From Deltaproteobacteria bacterium (lineage in GTDB: Bacteria; Desulfobacterota; DSM-4660; Desulfatiglandales; HGW-15): a stretch of DNA of 8,343 nucleotides. A program made the position numbers and the translations under genes. Within the stretch, counting starts at the first letter, position 1. Every line of letters starts with the position of its first letter. The DNA lies in the NCBI GenBank assembly GCA_020342025.1, contig CP070840.1, forward strand, positions 3,558,826-3,567,168. Direction: 5' to 3'. Below the pieces are notes generated by a model. That model did not search any database and was not told where the DNA came from. It saw only the letters and a list, made by a program, of their open reading frames with translations. Shown here in pieces: positions 1 through 6,114 of the stretch.

Positions 1-117
1 CGTCGTGGCAAGGGGACAAGTCGCCGTGCAATTGCCACAGTGAAAACACTTGTTGGCATCTTTCAGGCCAAACGCCTTCAGATCCTTCATTAAACCGGGG
101 TCTACTTTGGTGCTCAT
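1..117 (-). CDS. qmoC: QmoC, quinone-interacting membrane-bound oxidoreductase subunit C (N-terminal fragment)
   Basis: Only the first 39 codons are in the window; the gene runs off the left edge. The fragment shows a hydrophilic start of about 23 residues and then the ferredoxin motif CFHCGNCTATCP (Cys at residues 24, 27, 30 and 34), as in the HdrC-like N-terminal half of QmoC. In the family this half carries two [4Fe-4S] clusters and is fused to an HdrE-like membrane domain with haem b that interacts with menaquinol; those parts lie outside the window. The ATG is supported by GAGGAGG at 130-124 with a 6-base spacer. Position directly after qmoA and qmoB supports the name. HdrC alone or another CCG/ferredoxin protein would fit the fragment by itself, but not this context. 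Confidence 0.88.
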   Translation of the reverse strand, partial: MSTKVDPGLMKDLKAFGLKDANKCFHCGNCTATCPLATT

Positions 118-230
118 ACTCACCCTCCTCATACCCTATACTTCTCATCAGCCGAGAATTTCCGGAAGCGTAGCGATTCCTCTAAACGAACAGCCTTCTC
201 CAATGACTTAACCAAACGCCGAAAGCCCTT

Positions 231-2459
231 TTACCAACCTTTAAACGGATTTGGCCCAACTTCCTCCAACTTTTCCGCAAATTCATCCAGAATGGCAGGG
301 AGCTTATGGTAGTCGATGATGGACACATTTTCATAACGGACCCGATCCGATTCCAGGGCCAACCTCTCCAGTGTCTCTGAGACTTTGCTCAAGCGGATAT
401 TGGCCAGTTCACTTCCCTTTATGAAGTGGCACTGGTAATCGTCACCGTGTTGGCATGCAAGCAGGATGATGCCATCAATCCCTCGGGATAGGGAGTCGGC
501 AATCCAGACGAGATTCATGGATCCAAGACACCGCATGGGGATAATCCTCACCCAAGCGTTGTAGGTCATGCGGTTGATCCCGGCCATGTCCAGCGCCGGA
601 TAGGCGTCATTCTCACAGGCCAAGACCAGAATCCGGGGTTTTTCCTCATCCTCTTCCGGGACGTGGATCGCCTTTACCATATTGCCTACCATGGCCACAG
701 AATAGTTTTTAAAAGAAATAATCCGTTCAGGACAGGCCCCCATACAGACGCCGCAGCGCCGACATCTCGTGGGCTGGGGCAAAGGATTTAGTTCTGCATC
801 TTCATTGATGGCGCCAAAGGGACATTCCACCGTACAGCGTTTGCACTGGGTGCAGCGCTGCATGGCAAATTCGGGATAGGTCAGGTCCCCTGCCCGTGGG
901 TGCACGGCAGCCCCCCGTGACGTCAGCTCAATGCACTGAATGGCCTTCATGACAGCGCCACCGGCGTCTTCCGTGGCGGAAGCGATGCCCATGGGGCGAC
1001 GCACGCAGCCAGCCGCATAAATGCCTGTGCGCCGGGTTTCATAGGGAAAACAGATAAAATGGGAGTCGGGAAAATCGTATTTCAAGGCTGGGGCCTCTGG
1101 GCCCTGCCGGTAGTCCAGGTTCAGGATGTTCGAGCGCCTGATCACATCAAGGGGGACTTCTTCCAGTTCTTCCTCTTTTTCTTCTCCCTCTTCTGCCAAC
1201 AGCTCTTTGCTCACATCTCTCCCAAAGGCCGTGGCCGGCTTCATGCCTGTGGCAAGCACGACCAGGTCCAGGTCCTCGATAAGGACAGTCTCACCTAGAA
1301 GCTCGTCTAGCGCCTCCACATTGACCTGACCGTTATTGGCCTTGACCTCAGGGTCCTGGCACCGAATAAAGGTCACTCCCGCTTCCTGGGCCTTTCTATA
1401 AAGATCCTCAGCCTGACCTGGGGTCCTCATCTCCTTGTATACCACATAGATATTGGCATCCGAATTCTGCGCCTTGATCTGCAAAGCCTGCTTCAAAGCA
1501 GTGGTGCAGCAAACAGATGAACAGTATGGGAGATGCTCCGGATCCCGCTGACCCGCGCACTGGAGGAACGCCACATTGTTCACGTCCTGCCCGTCACTGA
1601 GTCGCGTGATTCTGCCCTCTTTAGCGTGCTCTTCAAACATGGTGTTGGTGATCACGTTGGGCGAGGTCCCAAATCCAAGTTTGGCATCCAGTTTACTGGG
1701 ATCATATGGCTTCCATCCAGCCGCCATCACAATCGCCCCTACCCTGTGCTCTGCCGACGATCCGTTCTGTTTGATAGAGACCTGAAAAACGCCGGGGCCA
1801 CCAGAGGCCTTCTCCACCGTTGCCCCGGTATAGACTTTAATCTTTTCATTCTCTGAGACCGACTGAGCGAGATCCTCCAGGCTGCTATCCTGCAGTTCTT
1901 GATACGGGAATGTGGCTATCTGCCTTACATTATTCTGAAATCCACCCAGTTGCCCCTCCTTCTCCACAAGAACCACGGCATATCCAGCTTTCGCTGCCTC
2001 AAGGGCAGCGTTCATTCCAGTCAAGCCACCCCCAACGACCAGGATATCTTTAGATATCTCCTCTTCGGGTTGGTACGGTTCTGGAAGTTCCATGGCCGCC
2101 ACCTTGGCTCCACTCATGCGGAGGTAATCCTCGGCCATCATCTGGGTATCTTCTTCCCCTGGCTTCTGAGACCAGACCACCTGCTCCCTAAGGTTCACCC
2201 GGTCCACGATGCAGTTTTCAAAATTAAAGACATCATACATCACCCTGGGTGAGCAGGCTGCAATCATCAGGGTATTGGCCCCTTCCCCTTCGATATCCTT
2301 TTTGATGAGGTCTGCCCCTTCCTGGCTGCAGAGATTGGGATGGGTACGACAAATGGGGACACTGCTCTCTTCCGTGGCCACCTTGCTGAGCTGTTCTATG
2401 TCTAGGGCATCTCCTATGCCACATCCTGTGCAAATATACGCTGCAAGTTTCTTTTCCAT
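231..2459 (-). CDS. qmoB: QmoB, HdrA/MvhD-like flavo-iron-sulfur subunit of the Qmo complex
   Basis: QmoB is a cytoplasmic FAD and Fe-S subunit of QmoABC, which links the menaquinone pool to APS reductase. The 742-residue length is normal for the family. In order, the protein shows an N-terminal cysteine region (C10, C13, C37, C44, C69), an HdrA-type FAD fold with VVGGGLTGMNAALEAAKAG at about 141-159, the HdrA signature LQCAGQRD followed by YCSSVCC (299-318), and a second nucleotide-binding motif IYAAGC (480-485). Two ferredoxin motifs follow, CTQCKRCTVECP (536-547) and CRRCGVCMGACP (566-577). A C-terminal MvhD/FlpD-like domain has cysteines at 615, 644, 669 and 677 that could hold a [2Fe-2S] centre. 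The HdrA-plus-MvhD fusion distinguishes QmoB from QmoA. A very acidic stretch lies at about 419-437. The ATG has GAGGAGG at 2474-2468, which overlaps the end of qmoA, so the two are probably translationally coupled. Confidence 0.95.
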   Translation of the reverse strand: MEKKLAAYICTGCGIGDALDIEQLSKVATEESSVPICRTHPNLCSQEGADLIKKDIEGEGANTLMIAACSPRVMYDVFNFENCIVDRVNLREQVVWSQKPGEEDTQMMAEDYLRMSGAKVAAMELPEPYQPEEEISKDILVVGGGLTGMNAALEAAKAGYAVVLVEKEGQLGGFQNNVRQIATFPYQELQDSSLEDLAQSVSENEKIKVYTGATVEKASGGPGVFQVSIKQNGSSAEHRVGAIVMAAGWKPYDPSKLDAKLGFGTSPNVITNTMFEEHAKEGRITRLSDGQDVNNVAFLQCAGQRDPEHLPYCSSVCCTTALKQALQIKAQNSDANIYVVYKEMRTPGQAEDLYRKAQEAGVTFIRCQDPEVKANNGQVNVEALDELLGETVLIEDLDLVVLATGMKPATAFGRDVSKELLAEEGEEKEEELEEVPLDVIRRSNILNLDYRQGPEAPALKYDFPDSHFICFPYETRRTGIYAAGCVRRPMGIASATEDAGGAVMKAIQCIELTSRGAAVHPRAGDLTYPEFAMQRCTQCKRCTVECPFGAINEDAELNPLPQPTRCRRCGVCMGACPERIISFKNYSVAMVGNMVKAIHVPEEDEEKPRILVLACENDAYPALDMAGINRMTYNAWVRIIPMRCLGSMNLVWIADSLSRGIDGIILLACQHGDDYQCHFIKGSELANIRLSKVSETLERLALESDRVRYENVSIIDYHKLPAILDEFAEKLEEVGPNPFKGW

Positions 2460-2464
2460 TGAGT

Positions 2465-3727
2465 CTACCTCCTCGCGATGGATTGAATGGCTTTAAGGGC
2501 CGCTGCCGTCCCATCCTGAACGGATTCCTGGACGCCCGTGGGTGTCCTGGTGCATCCTGCCGCATAGATTCCCGGTAGGGCGTTCTGGGAAGCCAAGAAC
2601 CCATAATCATCGTAAGGGGCCTGAACAGGAAGGGGTTGTTCTGAAGTGTTGGGTTGCATGCCTGTGGCCAAGACCACCAGGTCTACTGCGATTTCGTGCA
2701 GGGCCTCAGCCGTGGTATCCTCCACCTTGAGGACAAGTTTCTTGTTCGCGTCATCCCGGTTAACTTGGGCCACCTTGCCCTTAAAAAACTGGACGTTGTC
2801 CTCCGCCTTCGTCCTGGTATAAAAGTCTTCCATACGGTCCAGCGCGCGAACATCTATAAAGAAGATATAGATCTTGGCCTCAGGGAGCTGCTCACGCACG
2901 TAATTGGCATGTTTCATGGAAGCGAGGCAGCAGACCGTGGAGCAGAAAGGAAGATGATTTTCATCCCGAGATCCCGCGCACTGGACAAATGCAACTGTCT
3001 CGGGAGGTTCACCGGTTGAAGGGCGGACAATTTTCCCCTGCGTGGGTCCTGACCAAGAGGCCAACCTCTCCATCATCACATTGGTAATCACGTCGGGATA
3101 CTGGCCAAAACCGTAGGTCTCTAATTTGTTTGCGTCATAGGGTTTCCAGCCTGTTGCCCAGACAATGGAGCCCACCTTCAAATCCATGGTCTTGGGCTGC
3201 ATATCCAGTTCAATGGCATCATAAGGGCATGAAGCCTTCACCTTTTGCGCCTCGTCGCTCTCAGCCAAGGCCGGATCCAGGACATAGCGCATAGGATAGG
3301 CCATGACATGGGGCAAATAGGCTGCCTTCATCTTGTTCATCCCATAGTTGAAGGGGTTTTCAATTTCCATGGTACAGGCCTCTGCGCACTTACCACAGGC
3401 GGTGCATTTCTCATTCACATAACGAGGACTCATGGTGATGGTCACATCAAAGTTGCCTTCCTCACCAGAGATCTTCTCCACCTCAGCCATCGTGAATAGG
3501 CGGATTCGGGGATTCTGTTTGACCCGTCGAAAGTTGATCTCCAGGCCACAATAGGGGGGACACAACTTGGGAAAGTAGTTGTGGAGTTGGGCCACTCTGC
3601 CCCCGACGTAGGGATTCTTCTCCACAATGTAGGCGTCATAACCCGCTTCGGCTGCTTCGATAGCGGCAGTCAGCCCACTTATGCCGCCGCCGATCACCAG
3701 GATACTCTGGGTTTCTGCATTTGCCAT
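2465..3727 (-). CDS. qmoA: QmoA, HdrA-like flavoprotein subunit of the Qmo complex
   Basis: QmoA is the smaller HdrA-like flavoprotein of QmoABC. The protein is 420 residues from the chosen start, close to the usual family size. It opens with an FAD-binding motif, ILVIGGGISGLTAAIEAAEAG (9-29), followed by LCPPYC (55-60) and a ferredoxin-like motif CTACGKCAEAC (108-118) with a further CPYDAI cysteine at 167. The HdrA signature VQCAGSRD and FCSTVCC lies at 248-267, and an FAD-closing motif GIYAAGC at 386-392. Unlike QmoB it has no second ferredoxin motif and no MvhD tail. The reading frame extends upstream to 3754, but the start at 3727 is preferred because GAGGAGG sits 6 bases ahead of it. It ends in TAG five bases before the qmoB ATG. 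Generic HdrA is the alternative; gene order with aprBA and qmoB/C argues for QmoA. Confidence 0.95.
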   Translation of the reverse strand: MANAETQSILVIGGGISGLTAAIEAAEAGYDAYIVEKNPYVGGRVAQLHNYFPKLCPPYCGLEINFRRVKQNPRIRLFTMAEVEKISGEEGNFDVTITMSPRYVNEKCTACGKCAEACTMEIENPFNYGMNKMKAAYLPHVMAYPMRYVLDPALAESDEAQKVKASCPYDAIELDMQPKTMDLKVGSIVWATGWKPYDANKLETYGFGQYPDVITNVMMERLASWSGPTQGKIVRPSTGEPPETVAFVQCAGSRDENHLPFCSTVCCLASMKHANYVREQLPEAKIYIFFIDVRALDRMEDFYTRTKAEDNVQFFKGKVAQVNRDDANKKLVLKVEDTTAEALHEIAVDLVVLATGMQPNTSEQPLPVQAPYDDYGFLASQNALPGIYAAGCTRTPTGVQESVQDGTAAALKAIQSIARR

Positions 3728-3733
3728 ATTCAT

Positions 3734-3740
3734 CCTCCTC
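3734..3740 (-). promoter_or_regulatory. Shine-Dalgarno site that fixes the qmoA start
   Basis: GAGGAGG lies 6 bases before the ATG at 3727 and directly abuts another in-frame ATG at 3733, which is therefore too close to be the start. The same motif with the same 6-base spacing precedes qmoC, supporting 3727 over 3733 or 3754. Confidence 0.8.
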
Positions 3741-3835
3741 CACTCATTGACCATTCGGGATACTTTGCACTTTATTGAATTAAAAGCCCTTAAATGATTG
3801 CAGTCTTGTACCGCCTAACAGTACGCAGTGTGCAC

Positions 3836-3892
3836 TAAACAGTAGGCACCATGATATCTCTCTATCTCTTACTACTTACTGCCTACTGTTTA
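3836..3892 (-). repeat. 13-bp perfect inverted repeat in the qmoA leader
   Basis: TAAACAGTAGGCA (3836-3848) and its exact complement TGCCTACTGTTTA (3880-3892) are separated by 31 bases. In the minus-strand transcript they could form a 13-bp stem about 110-165 bases upstream of the qmoA start codon. The flanks hold related short words (TAACAGTA at 3817-3824, TTACTG and ACTACTTACTG), so the region is a cluster of diverged microrepeats. No T-run follows, so it is not a terminator. It may be a leader structure, a decayed intergenic repeat, or both. Confidence 0.6.
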
Positions 3893-3931
3893 CTGTTCAA
3901 TATCATTTTGGGGAAACGTCTCTGAATTTGG

Positions 3932-3962
3932 TTGGCCATATATACAAAAAGTGAATGGCCAA
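3932..3962. promoter_or_regulatory. Operator-like inverted repeat TTGGCCAT-N15-ATGGCCAA
   Basis: Two perfect 8-base arms (3932-3939 and 3955-3962) flank 15 bases that contain most of the probable qmo promoter spacer and -10 element. A dimeric regulator bound here would cover the promoter. I do not recognise the regulator. A role as a simple hairpin in the RNA is less likely because the arms would lie largely upstream of the inferred transcription start. Confidence 0.4.
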
Positions 3963-3967
3963 TGCAA
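3939..3967 (-). promoter_or_regulatory. Probable sigma-70-type promoter for qmoABC
   Basis: On the minus strand TTGCAT (3967-3962) and TATATA (3944-3939) are separated by exactly 17 bases. The -35 matches the consensus at 3 of 6 positions and the -10 at 4 of 6, so the call rests on spacing and location: it starts just after the terminator of the upstream gene and ahead of qmoA. Transcription would begin near 3932, giving a leader of about 205 bases. Confidence 0.4.
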
Positions 3968-3969
3968 AC

Positions 3970-4005
3970 AAAAAAAAGCAGGGAATTCTTGGAAGAATAG
4001 TCCCT
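3970..4005 (-). terminator. Rho-independent terminator of the ETF-QO gene
   Basis: Read on the minus strand, AGGGA (4005-4001) pairs with TCCCT (3984-3980). An inner stem ATTCT/AGAAT closes a TCCA loop, with two unpaired bases between the stems on the 5' side. Two bases (GC) later comes a run of eight T (3977-3970). The hairpin begins at the last base of the ETF-QO stop codon. This separates that gene's transcript from qmoABC. Confidence 0.75.
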
Positions 4006-5708
4006 TACATCTTCGTATATTTTGGGCCTCCGCCGCCCTCTGGCGGGACCCATGTGATGATCTCATAAGGATCTTTTACATCACAAGTTTTGCAGTGTAC
4101 GCAGTTGGAAAAATTGAGTTTCAAATTGGGCTTCCCCGTCTCCTCATCAATCTCCATCTCGTAAACATTGGCCGGACAGAACCTCTGACAGGGATTCCCG
4201 TATTCCTCTTTGCATTTGCTGTAGCAGATACTGAGATCCTCAATCTTAAGATGGGGAGGCTGTTGTTCCTCATGGGTCGTTCCTGAATAGTAGACGTCCG
4301 TCTCTTTATCAAACGTACGCTCCCCGTCAAATTTGATGGCTCCTTTCTGTTCTTCCGTTGGGGAATCCGTCCCATAGAAATCTTTCACCTTCCCCAGATG
4401 GGAAAAATCGGGCTCTGCGTAGAGTCGGTTCTTCAGGATTCTTCCGCCCAGGAAATACTGTAGTCCCCCCCTGATAAGACCGCTCCAGAGACCCTTCTCA
4501 AAGGCCTGGTGAAAGTTGCGTGCCCGGTAGAGCTCTTTTCCCACCTGGCTGTTAAACAGTGAGGTCTGGTAGTTCTCAAGCTGGCCCGATGAAAAATCCT
4601 CTTTCAGGAGGGCCTTGAAAATGGACTCAGCAGCCAGCATCCCCGATTTCATGGCCACGTGAACACCCTTGACCTTTTGACCGATAAATAGACTTGCCGA
4701 ATCCCCCACGATGAGGCCGCCGTCAAAGACGAGTTTGGGAATGGAAAAATAGCCACCAACGGGGGCTGTTTTGGCCCCGTATTGGACAAGTTTTCCATCC
4801 TTGAGCAGATCGGCCACAAAGGGATGGAGCTTGAACTTCTGAAATTCCTGGTGGGGATCGAGAAAAGGATCCTCATAATCCAGCCCCGTTAACAGGCCCA
4901 GAGAGACCTGATTGCCTTTCATGCCATAAATGAATCCGCCACCATACGGTTTCTTTTTATAGGGATAACCCATCGTATGGATGACTTGGCCCGGCGCAAC
5001 CCTTCCTTCTGGGACCTCCCACACCTCTTTTACACCGACCACATAGCTGTCTGGATTTCTTCCTTCATTGAGCTTGAATTTTTTGATCAGGGTCTTTGTT
5101 AGACTTCCTCTTGAACCTTCTCCAAAGACAGTCACCTTTGCCTGCAAATCAATCCCTGGTTCATAATTTGATTTCTTGTTTCCATCCACATCTATACCCT
5201 TGTCTCCGGTTCTGACACCTATCACGCGATCGCCCTCATAAAGGATTTCTGTCCCTGCAAATCCGGGAAAGATATCAATCCCACTCTTCTCTACCATTTG
5301 ACCGAGCCATTCGGTCAACCTGGATAGAGAGACCACATAATTCCCGTGATTATTGAGGGGCGGTGGTGTGATGGGAAACTTGATCTTTCTTTTTCGAGTC
5401 AAGAACAGAACCGCTTCTTTTTTGACCTCGCTTTCAAGAGGAGCCCCTTTTTCCATGAAGTCTGGAATCAGCTCTTTGATGGCCACGGGATTGATGACAG
5501 CCCCAGAAATGCCATGGGCACCCACATAAGCCCCTTTTTCCAGGACGGCAATCATCAACTCATCCAGTTTTTCCCCCTCGCCCCGTTGTTCCACTTTTTC
5601 GTTGTGCTTCTTGACGAGATTTGCAAGATGCAGTGCCCCGCTAAGAGAGGCAATACCTGCACCCACAAAAAGTACGTCCACGGGCATGATCTCTCTTTCT
5701 TCTTCCAC
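4005..5708 (-). CDS. etfQO: Electron-transfer flavoprotein:quinone oxidoreductase (FixC-FixX type fusion)
   Basis: This enzyme oxidises reduced electron-transfer flavoprotein and reduces quinone, presumably menaquinone here, at the cytoplasmic face of the membrane. The 567-residue protein has an N-terminal FAD motif (VLFVGAGIASLSGALHL, 12-28), the ETF-QO core GGGFIYGMKGNQVSLGLLTG followed by LDYEDPFLDPHQEFQKFKLHP (256-296), and the distal FAD/quinone region GGLIVGDSASL with KGVHVAMKSGMLAAESIF (330-364). The C-terminal ferredoxin domain has FCPANVYE (510-517) and NCVHCKTCDVKDP (535-547), the canonical four cysteines being 511, 536, 539 and 542. Three more cysteines at 495, 499 and 507 resemble separate FixX proteins. 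There is no signal peptide. The start is GTG, supported by AGGAGGAG six bases upstream; ATG at 5687 is the fallback. It has its own terminator and no etfAB next to it. Its place between aprBA and qmoABC suggests it feeds the quinone pool used by Qmo. Confidence 0.92.
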   Translation of the reverse strand: MEEEREIMPVDVLFVGAGIASLSGALHLANLVKKHNEKVEQRGEGEKLDELMIAVLEKGAYVGAHGISGAVINPVAIKELIPDFMEKGAPLESEVKKEAVLFLTRKRKIKFPITPPPLNNHGNYVVSLSRLTEWLGQMVEKSGIDIFPGFAGTEILYEGDRVIGVRTGDKGIDVDGNKKSNYEPGIDLQAKVTVFGEGSRGSLTKTLIKKFKLNEGRNPDSYVVGVKEVWEVPEGRVAPGQVIHTMGYPYKKKPYGGGFIYGMKGNQVSLGLLTGLDYEDPFLDPHQEFQKFKLHPFVADLLKDGKLVQYGAKTAPVGGYFSIPKLVFDGGLIVGDSASLFIGQKVKGVHVAMKSGMLAAESIFKALLKEDFSSGQLENYQTSLFNSQVGKELYRARNFHQAFEKGLWSGLIRGGLQYFLGGRILKNRLYAEPDFSHLGKVKDFYGTDSPTEEQKGAIKFDGERTFDKETDVYYSGTTHEEQQPPHLKIEDLSICYSKCKEEYGNPCQRFCPANVYEMEIDEETGKPNLKLNFSNCVHCKTCDVKDPYEIITWVPPEGGGGPKYTKM

Positions 5709-5714
5709 TGATCA

Positions 5715-5722
5715 CTCCTCCT
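5715..5722 (-). promoter_or_regulatory. Shine-Dalgarno site supporting a GTG start
   Basis: AGGAGGAG sits 6 bases before GTG at 5708. The next in-frame ATG (5687) is 27 bases from this site, too far to use it, so the GTG start is preferred. Confidence 0.75.
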
Positions 5723-5772
5723 GATTTTTTTGGATCCCTTGTCTCGTTTATTGCCTGCAAAATCAAAAATTT

Positions 5773-5802
5773 CTTTTAGCACAGCTGTTCGGCAGACTGC
5801 AA
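5773..5802 (-). promoter_or_regulatory. Weak candidate promoter for the ETF-QO gene
   Basis: TTGCAG (5802-5797) and TAAAAG (5778-5773) are 18 bases apart on the minus strand; matches are 3 of 6 and 4 of 6. It lies just downstream of the TGTGA-N6-TCACA palindrome, whose centre would be about 52 bases upstream of the inferred start. The call rests mainly on position and is uncertain. Confidence 0.22.
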
Positions 5803-5808
5803 GCTTTT

Positions 5809-5828
5809 TTTGTGAAAAACCTCACAAA
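5809..5828. promoter_or_regulatory. CRP/FNR-family (HcpR-like) operator TTTGTGA-N6-TCACAAA
   Basis: A perfect inverted repeat of two 7-base arms with a 6-base spacer. The core TGTGA-N6-TCACA is the classic half-site arrangement for CRP-family proteins. The extended form TTGTGA-N6-TCACAA is, as I recall, the motif proposed for HcpR, a CRP/FNR-family regulator linked in Desulfovibrio to hcp and sulfate-reduction genes. It lies 101 bases upstream of the ETF-QO start, in the gap after the aprBA terminator. Which family member binds cannot be decided from the site. Confidence 0.6.
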
Positions 5829-5920
5829 GTGTGCGGAAACCAGTAACCTTCCAATAAAGCTAGAAAAAAGCACTCGAAGAGAAGATAGAGAGGACCTTCC
5901 AGCCTGGCCGGTTTGTCGCA

Positions 5921-6036
5921 TGGAGTAATGGAGTGCCGGCCTCCGGCTCGGAGAGAGTTTTGGAGAGTTGGTTTTCAAATGGAAATGGACCAAGACCTCA
6001 CCTTATTTCCAATACCCCATTACTCCAATACTCCAA
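5921..6036. repeat. Inverted and tandem microrepeats in the aprA-ETF-QO gap
   Basis: TGGAGTAATGGAGT (5921-5934) and ACCCCATTACTCCA (6014-6027) are inverted copies matching at 13 of 14 positions, about 80 bases apart. TACTCCAA is repeated twice in tandem at 6021-6036. A small hairpin GCCGG-CCT-CCGGC lies at 5935-5947 next to the left arm. The arrangement resembles a decayed short interspersed element, but no target duplication or gene content is visible. No believable coding sequence occupies this gap. Confidence 0.45.
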
Positions 6037-6056
6037 CACTCTTTGTAAACTAAGAC

Positions 6057-6093
6057 AAAAATGCCCCGACCACCACTATCGTAGCCGAGGCAT
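6057..6093 (-). terminator. Rho-independent terminator of aprBA
   Basis: Read on the minus strand, ATGCCTCGGC (6093-6084) pairs over all 10 positions with GTCGGGGCAT (6070-6061), including two G-T wobbles, around a 13-base loop. Four T (6060-6057) follow, giving a run of five with the last stem base. It starts 21 bases after the aprA stop. Confidence 0.75.
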
Positions 6094-6114
6094 GTTTTCG
6101 GTTTAGGTTAACGT

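Noticed and set aside
2465..2467. The qmoA TAG as a pyrrolysine readthrough codon
   Set aside because: QmoA already has its full family length there, and the TAG is five bases before the qmoB ATG; it is an ordinary stop.
231..3727. HdrA proteins of a heterodisulfide reductase complex
   Set aside because: The two HdrA-like proteins have QmoA and QmoB lengths and domain layouts, and sit in aprBA/qmo order with a QmoC start following.
3728..3754. Upstream starts for qmoA at 3754 or 3733
   Set aside because: The extra residues are not family-like, and the GAGGAGG at 3740-3734 lies within the longer frame and is correctly spaced only for 3727.
5763..5993. Short open frame (76 codons) in the aprA-ETF-QO gap
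   Set aside because: It runs across the repeat region and the regulatory palindrome, has low-complexity basic/Ser-rich composition and no domain.
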